Positions 19,067 to 26,993 of a DNA stretch of 64,000 bases are shown here, in pieces. The stretch is from NCBI GenBank assembly GCA_022823945.1, contig JAJEBK010000032.1:203295-267294 (forward strand). The letters are read 5' to 3'. The notes beneath the pieces are model-generated. The model was not told the origin of the DNA. It saw nothing but the letters and a program-made list of their open reading frames with translations, and did not search any database. The number at the start of each line of letters is the position of its first letter. Position 1 is the stretch's first letter. The DNA is from Anaerolineae bacterium (GTDB lineage: Bacteria; Chloroflexota; Anaerolineae; Aggregatilineales; Phototrophicaceae). A program made the position numbers and the translations under genes.

Positions 19067-19844
19067 GGCGCTGCGCGGTTTTCGATGGCTTGCCAGGCGG
19101 ATTTTGCTGTCCGCTGCACACAATTGGCTGCGCATGGCTTTGACGATTTTGGCGCTATACATCAGTTTGCCCTGGCTGGCGCCGACATTGGCCAAGCTCG
19201 GCATGCAGTCGACCGCCGACATCATATACACGATCTACAGCCCCTTCTGCCACCAATTCGCATTTCGGTCGGTCTTTGTCTACGGCGAGCAACCCTTCTA
19301 TCCGCGCGCGGAAGCCGGCGCTGGCTTCGGATCGTTTGAAGAATTCGCAGCAGAGTCTGCGGCTTTCCAGGGGGAATATCGCTATTGGGCGAGTCGATTT
19401 GGCGCGGAGAGCCAACCGGCCAGCGCAGAAGACTTGCAACTATTCAGCGCGATACAGCAGTTGGCGGCGCGACACTTCATCGGCGATGAGACATTCGGTT
19501 ACAAGACCAGCCTGTGCGCGCGCGATTTGGCGATTTATACGATGCTTTTTGTCGGCGGGCTTGTATATCGGCGCTATCGCTGGCGCATCCACCCCTTGCC
19601 ACTATGGCTCTTTGCGCTGGCGGGTCTGCTGCCAATCGCCCTGGATGGTGGCAGCCAGTTGCTGAGCTATCCGCCTTTTGAACTGTGGTCCCCGCGGGAG
19701 AGCGCGCCGTTCTTGCGCATTGTCACCGGCGGCTTTTTCGGTTTGATGTGCGCCTGGCTGGGCTTCCCGCATATAGAGCGCTCCATGCACGATCTCCTCA
19801 TGCAGTTGGACAGGCCACCACCTTCAGTCCCCCCGACAGTGTAA
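19059..19844 (+). CDS. DUF2085 membrane protein with a repeat-derived C-terminus
   Basis: Protein of 261 residues with about four to five transmembrane helices. It contains IYSPFCHQFAFRSVFVYGEQ near residue 55 and YKTSLCARDLAIYTMLF near residue 150, the Cys/His-containing signatures of DUF2085 proteins; function unknown. The chosen ATG overlaps the TlpA stop by eight bases; an earlier ATG at 18975 would lie inside the thioredoxin gene. The last dozen residues, rich in Pro (RPPPSVPPTV), are encoded by a copy of the dispersed GC palindrome at 19817-19840, so the native end may have been replaced. Neighbours suggest a link to envelope thiol redox. Confidence 0.7.
   Translation: MIRALRGFRWLARRILLSAAHNWLRMALTILALYISLPWLAPTLAKLGMQSTADIIYTIYSPFCHQFAFRSVFVYGEQPFYPRAEAGAGFGSFEEFAAESAAFQGEYRYWASRFGAESQPASAEDLQLFSAIQQLAARHFIGDETFGYKTSLCARDLAIYTMLFVGGLVYRRYRWRIHPLPLWLFALAGLLPIALDGGSQLLSYPPFELWSPRESAPFLRIVTGGFFGLMCAWLGFPHIERSMHDLLMQLDRPPPSVPPTV
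19817..19840 (+). repeat. Dispersed palindromic repeat, family A (degenerate copy)
   Basis: Contains CTTCAGTCCCCCCGACAG, nearly identical to the left half of the copies at 33743 and 45488. It lies inside the 3' end of the DUF2085 gene and supplies its last codons. Confidence 0.6.
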
Positions 19845-19863
19845 TGGCGAACCAGGCTTTGGC

Positions 19864-19902
19864 TACCCTCTCCGTCCTGACGGGGAGGGGCTGGGGGAGG
19901 GG
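19864..19902 (+). repeat. Dispersed GC palindrome, family B
   Basis: CCCTCTCCGT pairs with ACGGGGAGGG (one T-G wobble) to form a 10-bp stem, followed by a G-rich tail ending GGGGGAGGGG. Related copies occur at 45570 and 59539, and inverted at 59474. It lies between the convergent DUF2085 and coiled-coil genes, where it could also serve as a bidirectional 3' hairpin. Confidence 0.55.
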
Positions 19903-19924
19903 TCGTCTTGTAGACAAATCTGTC

Positions 19925-20629
19925 TTATAAATCTGTCGGCTCGTCAGAGTCGTCGGGCCGGCTCAGGCGTGACAGGCGTTGGTTCATAACGCTGGCATCT
20001 TTGCCTTGTGGCTTGGGAGAGTTCGGGTCGGGCGCTTCTTCTACGATTTGATAGCGAGTCGGGCGGGCACTGGCTGCTTTCGGCTTGGGCAGTCGACTAT
20101 CCAGCGCGTCCAGGGTCTCATTGAACCTGGCGGCGGCATCGCGGGCAATTGCTTTTGCAGTCTGGCCGGCGCTCTCCGTCGGTTCATCAACCGGAATGCG
20201 CGTGCCGAGCCGTGCGTTTTCGTCCAGCGTCGCTTCCAACGCGACCAGCTCTTGCATCAGGTGGCGCGTCACCAATTGATGATCTCGCAACTCGGATTCG
20301 GCGATGGAAAGCTGCTGCTGCTTCAGGTTCAACTGCGTTTGCAGCCGCCGCGATCCAAATGTATCGCCTGCGCCCAGCGCCGCATCGACCTGCTCGTCCA
20401 GGTCAAGCGCTTCGCCCACAAGCTCATCGATTCTGGCTTGCAATTCGTCTTCGTAAAGTATCGCCTCTTCCAGGCGCGCGCGCAGTTGCCCGGCCGAATG
20501 GCGTGGATTTGTCGCCGTCTCTTTGGCATTCAGACGAATGCGCGCCAATGGCGAGCTTGGATTGCGCCCTATCAACTCGTTGACCTGGGCATTCAGCAAG
20601 ACCGAGAGTTTATCGAGCAGACTGGGCAT
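19925..20629 (-). CDS. Coiled-coil protein with PspA/Vipp1-like N-terminus
   Basis: Protein of 234 residues, almost entirely helical and charged, with heptad-rich segments at about 45-150 (QLRARLEEAILYEDELQARI and QLNLKQQQLSIAES). Its first 20 residues (LLDKLSVLLNAQVNELIG) resemble the membrane-binding amphipathic helix of PspA/IM30 proteins, but the rest is too diverged for a firm family call. The C-terminal third is Pro/Ser/Asp-rich and probably disordered. GGAAGG sits eight bases before the ATG. The adjacent HEAT-like gene is co-directional and may be part of the same operon. Function unknown. Confidence 0.6.
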   Translation of the reverse strand: MPSLLDKLSVLLNAQVNELIGRNPSSPLARIRLNAKETATNPRHSAGQLRARLEEAILYEDELQARIDELVGEALDLDEQVDAALGAGDTFGSRRLQTQLNLKQQQLSIAESELRDHQLVTRHLMQELVALEATLDENARLGTRIPVDEPTESAGQTAKAIARDAAARFNETLDALDSRLPKPKAASARPTRYQIVEEAPDPNSPKPQGKDASVMNQRLSRLSRPDDSDEPTDL

Positions 20630-20674
20630 GGCAGCACCTTCCTGTGCGTCGCATCGGTTTTCATTATAGCGCAG

Positions 20675-21211
20675 TCATGGCGTAGGCAGTTGTGCCAGCA
20701 GGTCCACAGCTCGTTTGGCCAGCCGGGCGTCCGATGCACCTGCCCAGCCCCTCAACAACGCGCGCATGTCAGTCAGATCCACGACCGCAAACGCTGCTTC
20801 ATTCGCCGGCAGCCAGCCCGCCAGCGCCACGCAAGCCTGAAATGCCGCTTCGTTTTGCAGCTGTCCGCCGATTTTGGCGATGCTTGCCACAGCCGATTCC
20901 AGCGCGAATTCTGCTTCGAGCTCGCCCAGCGCCCAGATGGCAGTGGCGCGGCTTTGCGGGTATTCGCTGATCACCCGCGTCAACTGCCCGATAGCCTGTT
21001 GTTTTTCGTCTGTGAAAAGGCGCAGGCGCAGCAAGTCGCGCGGCAGGCTGTCACTCACATAATCTGGCTGTACCTGTTGGCGCGCATCGTTGCGATTGTG
21101 GCGCAGCAGCATCGCCAGTTGGAACAAGGCATGCTCGCGGCGGTCGAAGTCGTCGCTGCGCAGCTGATCATACAAGCTGGCCAGCCCGCGCAAACGGTAG
21201 GCGCGTTTCAT
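20675..21211 (-). CDS. Small helical (HEAT-like) protein
   Basis: Protein of 178 residues made of short paired helices with the spacing of HEAT or ARM repeats, for example QSRATAIWALGELEAEFALES near residue 86 and NEAAFQACVALAGWLPANE near residue 120. No enzyme motif is visible. HEAT-like proteins usually act as protein-binding scaffolds. It is transcribed toward the PspA-like coiled-coil gene 45 bases downstream, so the pair may work together. An AAGGCG-type ribosome-binding site precedes the ATG. Confidence 0.55.
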   Translation of the reverse strand: MKRAYRLRGLASLYDQLRSDDFDRREHALFQLAMLLRHNRNDARQQVQPDYVSDSLPRDLLRLRLFTDEKQQAIGQLTRVISEYPQSRATAIWALGELEAEFALESAVASIAKIGGQLQNEAAFQACVALAGWLPANEAAFAVVDLTDMRALLRGWAGASDARLAKRAVDLLAQLPTP

Positions 21212-21348
21212 ATTCGCCTTTTTCTTGCTCTATGCTTGCCGGCTGAACGCAAGCATGCCAGCTTGACGATTGCTGCACCCAGCGGCGGCAACTTGGGTTA
21301 TTATAGGGCTTGTGAATATACCTATGGAAGCCGAAGGGAATCAATCGA

Positions 21349-22050
21349 ATGTCAGACCTTCTCGCGCTGTATCATGTTCAGGAACTCGAGTTGGATATCA
21401 TCGCGCGCACCGAGCGTATCAAGTCGATCAATGCGGAGATGGCGGGTGATGCCGCATTGGAAGAGGCGCGCGCCAACTTCGCAGCGGCGCAGGCAGCCCA
21501 TCAAGATGCAGCCAAACGCGCGACAGAGCATGAACACGAAATCCGCGCAGTGGTCGAAAAGCGCACCAATTCCGAAACGACTCTCTACAGCGGCGCGGTG
21601 ACGAATCCAAAAGAGCTGCAAGATCTGCAAATGGAGGTCGAGTCTTTGAGCCGTCGCAAACTCACGCTGGACGACGAAATGCTGCATCTGATTTTGGAGA
21701 GGGATGACCTGGGCGAGCAACTGAGCGCGGTGCAAGCGAGCCTGGACGAATTGACCGAAGCGCGAGAAGAAGCCAATATCGAACTGCAAGAAGAAAAAGA
21801 TACGCTGACCGCGGCCGTCAATAACATGCTGGCGGAGCGCAAAAGCCAGGTCGCGGAGATCAGCCCCGATTTATTCCGGACTTACATTCGCATGCGCGCG
21901 CCCAAAGCCAATCGTCCGCTGGCGGCGCTGCGAGACAATGCCTGCACCAGCTGCGGGATCGAACAGAATGTCGTCGTCATCAACGCCATCAGCCGCAACG
22001 ACGGCATCGTGCACTGCCAGAATTGCGGCAGGATTTTGCTGCGCCTGTGA
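21349..22050 (+). CDS. Coiled-coil protein with C4 zinc ribbon (CT398 family)
   Basis: Protein of 233 residues: a long alpha-helical hairpin coiled coil (about 10-185) and a C-terminal zinc ribbon with CTSCG and CQNCG, the arrangement of the bacterial CT398/DUF164 family. Family members have been linked to RNA or secretion processes but have no settled function. An AAGGGAAT site lies upstream of the ATG, and a TATTATAG stretch near 21299 could be a -10. It converges with yggT, with only nine bases between the stops. Confidence 0.8.
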   Translation: MSDLLALYHVQELELDIIARTERIKSINAEMAGDAALEEARANFAAAQAAHQDAAKRATEHEHEIRAVVEKRTNSETTLYSGAVTNPKELQDLQMEVESLSRRKLTLDDEMLHLILERDDLGEQLSAVQASLDELTEAREEANIELQEEKDTLTAAVNNMLAERKSQVAEISPDLFRTYIRMRAPKANRPLAALRDNACTSCGIEQNVVVINAISRNDGIVHCQNCGRILLRL

Positions 22051-22059
22051 GTGGCGGCG

Positions 22060-22305
22060 CTAGAGTACGAGTTGCATCAACACGCTGATACCCAGGAATA
22101 CAACCAGGGGGCTGAGGTCAATGCCACCCAGCGGCGGCAAGGCATTGCGGATGGGCGCAAGCACCGGCTCGGTCGCCTGATACAGAAAGCGGGCGATCGG
22201 GTTGTTCGGGTCGAGATTGGGTATCCAGCTCATCAAAACGCGCGCCAGCAGAATTAACTGATAAGCCTGCAGCGCCCAAATCAATACAACAAATATCTCG
22301 CTCAT
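22060..22305 (-). CDS. YggT-family membrane protein
   Basis: Protein of 81 residues with two transmembrane helices flanking the YggT signature: RVLMSWIPNLDPNNPIARFL, then TEPVLAPIRNALPPLGGIDLSP. The family is common next to yggS and near cell-division genes and is implicated in ion or osmotic homeostasis and septum positioning, without a proven mechanism. It is the last gene of the reverse-strand pgeF-yggS-yggT set. Confidence 0.85.
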   Translation of the reverse strand: MSEIFVVLIWALQAYQLILLARVLMSWIPNLDPNNPIARFLYQATEPVLAPIRNALPPLGGIDLSPLVVFLGISVLMQLVL

Positions 22306-22335
22306 GGTGGGTTGTGCCTTTCGTCTCTTTGCCGG

Positions 22336-23049
22336 CTATCCGTTCCGCTCTCCAAAAATGGCACGTCCAACGCGGATCATGGTTGCGCCTTCTTCTATTG
22401 CGACAGGAAAGTCGTCCGTCATGCCCATACTCAACTCGGGCAAGTTCGCATCCAGCGCCTCGCGCAGCGCGCTCATGTCCGCAAAGACGCGGCGGATGAC
22501 CTGTTCTTCCGCCCCAAATGGCGCCATGGTCATCAGTCCACGCACCTCCAGGCCGGGCAGCGCCATGACCACCGACAGCTCCTGCCACAATTGCTGTCGG
22601 ACCGCCTCATCCTTATGCCAATTGTAACCCGCAAATCCATATTTCGATGCTTCGCCCGATACATTGATTTCCAACAGCACAGGCAAATCGCGCTCTCGTG
22701 CCTGCGCCAGGCGTGATAATCGCTGCGCCAGGCGCAAGCTGTCGACAGATTGCACGAGGTCAAATAGCGGCGCAACTTGCCTGGCTTTGCGACTCTGGAT
22801 ATGTCCGACCATGTGCCAGGTTACCGGCTGAATGGCTTCCGCATCGACCTTTGGGATCTTGAGCGCTGCTTCTTCTACGCGGTTTTCGCCCAGCTGTTGC
22901 AAACCCGCCGCCACAGCCGCCAGCATAGCTTCGACCGGCTGCTGCTTGGTGACCGCGACCAATGTCACTTCGCTGGTATCGCGGCCCGAACGAGCGCAGG
23001 CAGCGGCGATGCGCTCATGCACGCGCTGGATGTTGTCGGCGATGCTCAT
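22336..23049 (-). CDS. yggS: YggS/PLPBP pyridoxal-phosphate homeostasis protein
   Basis: Single-domain PLP-barrel protein of 237 residues. The PLP lysine lies in LVAVTKQQP near residue 35; GENRVEEA, WHMVGHIQSRKAR, and the C-terminal SMGMTDDFPVAI and TMIRVGRAIFG are all family hallmarks. YggS proteins have no catalytic activity of their own and buffer PLP supply, affecting amino-acid metabolism, relevant to the several PLP enzymes here. Its start overlaps the pgeF stop by ATGA, and yggT follows 30 bases later. Confidence 0.9.
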   Translation of the reverse strand: MSIADNIQRVHERIAAACARSGRDTSEVTLVAVTKQQPVEAMLAAVAAGLQQLGENRVEEAALKIPKVDAEAIQPVTWHMVGHIQSRKARQVAPLFDLVQSVDSLRLAQRLSRLAQARERDLPVLLEINVSGEASKYGFAGYNWHKDEAVRQQLWQELSVVMALPGLEVRGLMTMAPFGAEEQVIRRVFADMSALREALDANLPELSMGMTDDFPVAIEEGATMIRVGRAIFGERNG

Positions 23050-23831
23050 AACGACACCGCCACGCCGAAACGTCCGGTGCGTCCGGCTTCCGCCCGATGC
23101 GAATAGAATTCGCGCGTATTGTCATGCGTGCAGATGTCGACAACCTGAACCTTGTTGACGCCCCGCAGCTGCAAATCCAGCAGATTGGCTCGCCACAGAT
23201 CAAAGTGCGCCGCGCCGCTGACGGGATCTCGCCAGATGACTTGCGCCGACTCGCTAAAATATGCCTGCGCTTGTCTCGCGACTTCTTCGCCGACCGGGTA
23301 GTTGCGCCGCGAGATGGCGGGACCGATGAGGACTTCCATATCGGATGGGCGGCAGTGATAGGCAGCTTGCAGCGCCTGCACCAGGTTGGCGGCCATACCT
23401 TGTACGGTGCCGCGCCAGCCCGCATGCGCCAGCCCGATTGCGCGCTGGACCGGGTCGAAAGCGATCAACGGCACACAATCGGCATAGCGCATCACCAGAG
23501 GCGTATCGGGCAGGTCGGTTATCAAGCAATCGGCTTTTGGCAGCTGCCGCCCATTTTTCGTCTCGCCGACAACAATGACATCGGTGCTGTGAACCAGCCA
23601 GCAACTCGTGGCGCGCTGGGCATTGACACCCAAGGCAGCATACAATCGCGCATGATTTTCCCGCACAGCATGGATGTCATCGCCAATGGAAGCGCCCAGG
23701 TTGAGCGACGACCAGGCACCATTGCTGACGCCGCCTCGCCGCGTGAAGATGCCATGACGCAATCCCGCCCAGGCAGCGTTGCGGTAGAAAGTGAGGCCAT
23801 TGCGGCTAATGCGCTCGACTTCGCAGTTCAA
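23046..23831 (-). CDS. pgeF: PgeF/YfiH polyphenol oxidase (laccase-domain) family protein
   Basis: Protein of 261 residues with the three conserved metal-site residues of the family: His in VHSTDV, Cys in ADCVPL, and His in HAGWRGT. The family acts on purine nucleosides (phosphorolysis, deamination) and, in E. coli, as a peptidoglycan-editing factor. The usual Gln before the first His region is replaced by Ser. A TTG start is used because an in-frame TGA lies just upstream. It heads a reverse-strand operon with yggS and yggT and diverges from comF. Confidence 0.85.
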   Translation of the reverse strand: MNCEVERISRNGLTFYRNAAWAGLRHGIFTRRGGVSNGAWSSLNLGASIGDDIHAVRENHARLYAALGVNAQRATSCWLVHSTDVIVVGETKNGRQLPKADCLITDLPDTPLVMRYADCVPLIAFDPVQRAIGLAHAGWRGTVQGMAANLVQALQAAYHCRPSDMEVLIGPAISRRNYPVGEEVARQAQAYFSESAQVIWRDPVSGAAHFDLWRANLLDLQLRGVNKVQVVDICTHDNTREFYSHRAEAGRTGRFGVAVSL

Positions 23832-23917
23832 TTGGCTGACTCAGACACGTTGCGATTCACCCACTTTGATTCTACTGCATTTTCGGCTTGGCGACAGCCT
23901 GGCGCGGCGGCTGATTG

Positions 23918-23926
23918 TGCTAGAAT
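23918..23926 (+). promoter_or_regulatory. Extended -10 element upstream of comF
   Basis: TGCTAGAAT, with TAGAAT at 23921-23926, matches the recurrent TGTGCTA-type extended -10 of this window. No convincing -35 is present 16-18 bases upstream. The comF GTG start is about 70 bases downstream. Confidence 0.4.
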
Positions 23927-23994
23927 CTTGTTGTGGTGGCTGCCGGGTTGCGCAGCGCTCTTTAAGAGGATTTGGGTGAAGGACAAGGATAATC

Positions 23995-24675
23995 GTGCAA
24001 GGGACTTCCGCCCGGGCAGGCAATTGGAGTCGCCTACAGCTCGCCGCCGAATGGCTGACTGACCTGGTTTTTCCGCCGCTTTGCTGGTGTTGCGGTCGCG
24101 TCGATGTGCGGTCTTGCGTGGATTGCCTGCGCGCCTTGCAAGCAGCGCCGTTGCAGGTGACAGCGCGTAGAGCCGACAAATTGGATATGGAATCCGCGAC
24201 CGGCCCACATGTTGGTCTGTTGCAATCGGCTGTACAAGCGCTCAAGTATGAGGGCTATAAAGAGCTGGCGGAGCCGCTGGCAGAGCGGCTGATAAATGCG
24301 CTGAGATGGTTGGACTGGTCATTCGACATAATCCTGCCGATTCCGCTGCACAGTGAACGTCTGCGCGAAAGAGGGTATAATCAGGCTGAGTTGCTCGCCG
24401 ACAGGGTAGCGGTTGAACTTGGCTTGTTCTGCGCAACCGATTGCGTTGCCCGGGTCCGCAACACAGAGCAGCAGGCGCAGCTTCGCGGCGCAGAGCGCAG
24501 AAGCAATGTCAAAGGCGCGTTTGAAGTCGTTACGGATGTCGCGGGCTTGCGAATTCTGCTGGTGGATGATGTTGTTACATCTGGCGAGACGCTAAACGAA
24601 TGCGCCAGCGAACTGCGTAAACATGGCGCGGCAGCGGTATATGGCATCGCTGTCAGCAAGGGCGGGCAAAGCTGA
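23995..24675 (+). CDS. comF: ComF-family phosphoribosyltransferase-like protein
   Basis: Protein of 226 residues: an N-terminal cysteine cluster (CWCCG, then CVDC, residues about 30-50) that binds zinc in ComF, followed by a PRTase-fold domain with RERGYNQAELLA and the PRPP motif LLVDDVVTSGET. ComF helps move single-stranded DNA into the cytosol during transformation. Together with the comM homologue this is suggestive of competence, although both families are common in non-competent bacteria. The GTG start has an AAGGAT site upstream. hpf follows by 18 bases. Confidence 0.85.
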   Translation: MQGTSARAGNWSRLQLAAEWLTDLVFPPLCWCCGRVDVRSCVDCLRALQAAPLQVTARRADKLDMESATGPHVGLLQSAVQALKYEGYKELAEPLAERLINALRWLDWSFDIILPIPLHSERLRERGYNQAELLADRVAVELGLFCATDCVARVRNTEQQAQLRGAERRSNVKGAFEVVTDVAGLRILLVDDVVTSGETLNECASELRKHGAAAVYGIAVSKGGQS

Positions 24676-24693
24676 AACACCCGGGAGGAAATA

Positions 24694-25293
24694 ATGGACA
24701 TCAGCATTCATGGCGATGGCATCCGCATATCGGAGACGCTGGACAACTATACGCGCTCCAAGGTCGACAAGCTGGATCGTTATCTGCCCAATATCGCGCA
24801 TGTGGGTGTCGAGCTTGCGATCATTCGCACGCATCGCGGCGCAGACCTGGCGATCGCGCAGATCACCGTGCAACACGCGCGCGGGGCGATTCTGCGCGCC
24901 GAAGAACGAATGGGCATCGAGAACCGCGATACCATCCGTTGGGCGATTAACAAAGCTGTCGACAAGCTGCATCGACAGATCGACCGCTTCAAGAGCAAGC
25001 GCAAAGCCAAAAATCAACGGGTTCGCGATCGCTACCGCGCCACCATGGCCGAGCTGAACATGGCGGAAGAAGTGCCAGCCTACGACATTCCCGATGCGAC
25101 CGTGGCCGGCGCGCCCACCGACATCTTCCGCCGCAAACAGGTGGAAATGATGCCCATGAACGAAGAAGAAGCCATCGAACAGCTGGAATTGCTGGACCAC
25201 ACTTTCTATATGTTCATGAATGCCGAAAGCGCGCAGATCAATGTGCTGTATCGGCGCGACAATGGCGGTTATGGCATCCTTGTCCCGCAATAG
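24694..25293 (+). CDS. hpf: Long-form ribosome hibernation promoting factor
   Basis: Protein of 199 residues. The N-terminal RaiA/HPF domain (about 1-100, starting DISIHGDGIRISETL) binds the 30S decoding site. A flexible linker with KSKRKAKNQRVRDRYR leads to the C-terminal dimerisation domain (VEMMPMNEEEAIEQLELL and MFMNAESAQINVLYRR) that makes 100S ribosome dimers in long-HPF bacteria. A near-perfect GGAGGA precedes the ATG by six bases. It converges with a glycosyltransferase gene, six bases between stops. Confidence 0.92.
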   Translation: MDISIHGDGIRISETLDNYTRSKVDKLDRYLPNIAHVGVELAIIRTHRGADLAIAQITVQHARGAILRAEERMGIENRDTIRWAINKAVDKLHRQIDRFKSKRKAKNQRVRDRYRATMAELNMAEEVPAYDIPDATVAGAPTDIFRRKQVEMMPMNEEEAIEQLELLDHTFYMFMNAESAQINVLYRRDNGGYGILVPQ

Positions 25294-25299
25294 GCAGGC

Positions 25300-26055
25300 C
25301 TAACGCCTTTGCCAGTGCGCCGCCAGCAGTTGGTATTTGCGATATTCATAGCGCGCCATCAGCAGCGACAGCCGCAGACCGTGCCATCGATCGCGATAGC
25401 CGCGCAGCGTGACAAAGCGCCAATAAAATTGCCTCAGCGGCTGCAAGATAAAGTTTTGCGGTTTGGCTTTGATGCCTTGCCGAAACAAGTTGTGGGCATC
25501 GACCTGCGAATAGCGCTCTTGCTTGTCGATGAAGTGCGCCAGATCGCGATAGTTGAAATGGATGATGGGGTTGCGCATGGTGCCTTCCGCGCCGTGCAGC
25601 GATACCGTTTCATGCACGGGGCGCGCCAGGTCATACCGAGCATGCCCCACGCGCAGCAGCCGCGTCTGATAATCGGGATACCAGCCAGCGCCTTTGGTCA
25701 ACACGCCGAAAATATAATTGTGGCGGGGTATGCGCCAGCCCGCGTATTCTGGCAGACGCATCTTGTTGCGAATCTCGGCAGCCAAAGCCTCGTTGATGCG
25801 CTCGTCTGCATCGACAAAAAGCACCCAATCGGTCATTTCGCTGGCGGCATCCAGGGCGGCATTGCGCTGCTCGGCATAATTCTCGAATTCGTGCTGGAAG
25901 ATATCTGCGCCGCAGGCTTGCGCGATCGCCACCGTGTCGTCGCTGCTGTACGAATCGAAGACGATAACGCGGTCGGCGAAGCGCAATGTCTTGATGCAAT
26001 CGGCGATTTGCTCGGCTTCGTCCCGTGTCAAGACAATGGCTGTGAGGTGAATCAT
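25300..26055 (-). CDS. Family 2 glycosyltransferase (WaaE-like)
   Basis: GT-A fold enzyme of 251 residues. Seen: the start TAIVLTRDEAEQIADC, DSYSSDDT for nucleotide-sugar binding, the metal-binding FVDADERI motif, and a C-terminal helical stretch typical of LPS core beta-glycosyltransferases such as WaaE/KdtX. The sugar and acceptor are not readable. It overlaps the upstream glycosyltransferase by four bases, so the two likely act on the same polysaccharide or glycolipid. Confidence 0.82.
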   Translation of the reverse strand: MIHLTAIVLTRDEAEQIADCIKTLRFADRVIVFDSYSSDDTVAIAQACGADIFQHEFENYAEQRNAALDAASEMTDWVLFVDADERINEALAAEIRNKMRLPEYAGWRIPRHNYIFGVLTKGAGWYPDYQTRLLRVGHARYDLARPVHETVSLHGAEGTMRNPIIHFNYRDLAHFIDKQERYSQVDAHNLFRQGIKAKPQNFILQPLRQFYWRFVTLRGYRDRWHGLRLSLLMARYEYRKYQLLAAHWQRR

Positions 26056-26993
26056 CGTTGCGCCATTTCAATTATCTCGCGGCAGGCATCGGCAAGTTCG
26101 GCAGCGTCCAGACCTCGCAGCTTGCGCCGCATACCGCGTACGATCAGCCAACGGGCCAGCCGGCGCTTCCAGCCGGGCAGGTGTTTATCCATCAATATTA
26201 GCCGACTTCGCCAAAGATGGACGAAGCTGCTGGGATTCGCTTGCCCAGTGCTCTGCCCGCCCAGGTGGATGACATGCGCGCGCGGTTCGCAAGCAATGTG
26301 CCAGCCCAGTTTGCGGATGCGCCACGCCCAATCGACCTCTTCGCAATAGATGAAGAAGTCTTCGTCAAAGCCGCCCGACTGTAATATGGCTGCGCGTTTC
26401 AGCATCATGGTCGCGCCCAGCGGAAAATCGATAAAAAAAGCCGCCGCCGACTCATACAGGCTGCGCGGGTATCGACCATTGAAACGTCCGTCCAACAGAC
26501 GACCCGGCACAGGAAACAGCTCGCAGTAAACCTGGCGCAATCCGGGAAAGCGAAAGGCGCTGTGCTGGAAGCTGCCATCCGCATAGCTCAATCGCGCCCC
26601 CACCACCCCCAACTGCGGACTGCCCATCAGTGTATCGTACAGGGTCTGCGTGGAGCCAGGCTGCGCCAGCGTATCCGGATTCAACAAATAGACCGCAGCC
26701 GGCGTGTCGCTGCTCGAGCCGCCAGCAAAGCCCAGGCTGTTCAGTGCCAGGTTATTCGCCGCGCCGAAGCCAAGATTGCGCTCGCAGACCAGGAGCTTGA
26801 CCTGAGGGAAGTGCTCGCGCACCAACTCGACAGTCGCATCGTTCGAAGCTGAATCGACCAGCCAGACCTCGTGGCGCAGGCTGGTATTGTCTAGGTCGGC
26901 TCGCAGGCTTTGCAGCGCCGGCAGGATGACAGCGGCGTTGTTCCAGGAAACGATGATGACAGCGAGATCCAGAGAAGCATTCGCGCCGCTCAT
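26052..26993 (-). CDS. Family 2 glycosyltransferase (rhamnosyltransferase-like)
   Basis: GT2 enzyme of 313 residues. Seen: LAVIIVSWNNAAVILPAL at the N-terminus, LVDSASNDAT, the ERNLGFGAANNLAL motif, YLLNPDT in the metal site, and FFIYCEEVDWAWRIRK, the pattern of dTDP-rhamnosyltransferase-like enzymes. It probably builds a cell-surface glycan. The start overlaps the stop of the upstream surface-protein gene by one base, and the stop overlaps the next glycosyltransferase, so three genes form one reverse-strand operon. Confidence 0.85.
   Translation of the reverse strand: MSGANASLDLAVIIVSWNNAAVILPALQSLRADLDNTSLRHEVWLVDSASNDATVELVREHFPQVKLLVCERNLGFGAANNLALNSLGFAGGSSSDTPAAVYLLNPDTLAQPGSTQTLYDTLMGSPQLGVVGARLSYADGSFQHSAFRFPGLRQVYCELFPVPGRLLDGRFNGRYPRSLYESAAAFFIDFPLGATMMLKRAAILQSGGFDEDFFIYCEEVDWAWRIRKLGWHIACEPRAHVIHLGGQSTGQANPSSFVHLWRSRLILMDKHLPGWKRRLARWLIVRGMRRKLRGLDAAELADACREIIEMAQR

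Noticed and set aside
19864..19902. Intrinsic terminator at the family B palindrome
   Set aside because: A stable stem exists but no T-tract follows on either strand, and the same sequence recurs elsewhere as a repeat.
23995..24675. Evidence for natural competence from comF and comM
   Set aside because: Both families are widespread in bacteria with no known transformation; no comEA, comEC or pilus genes are in the window.
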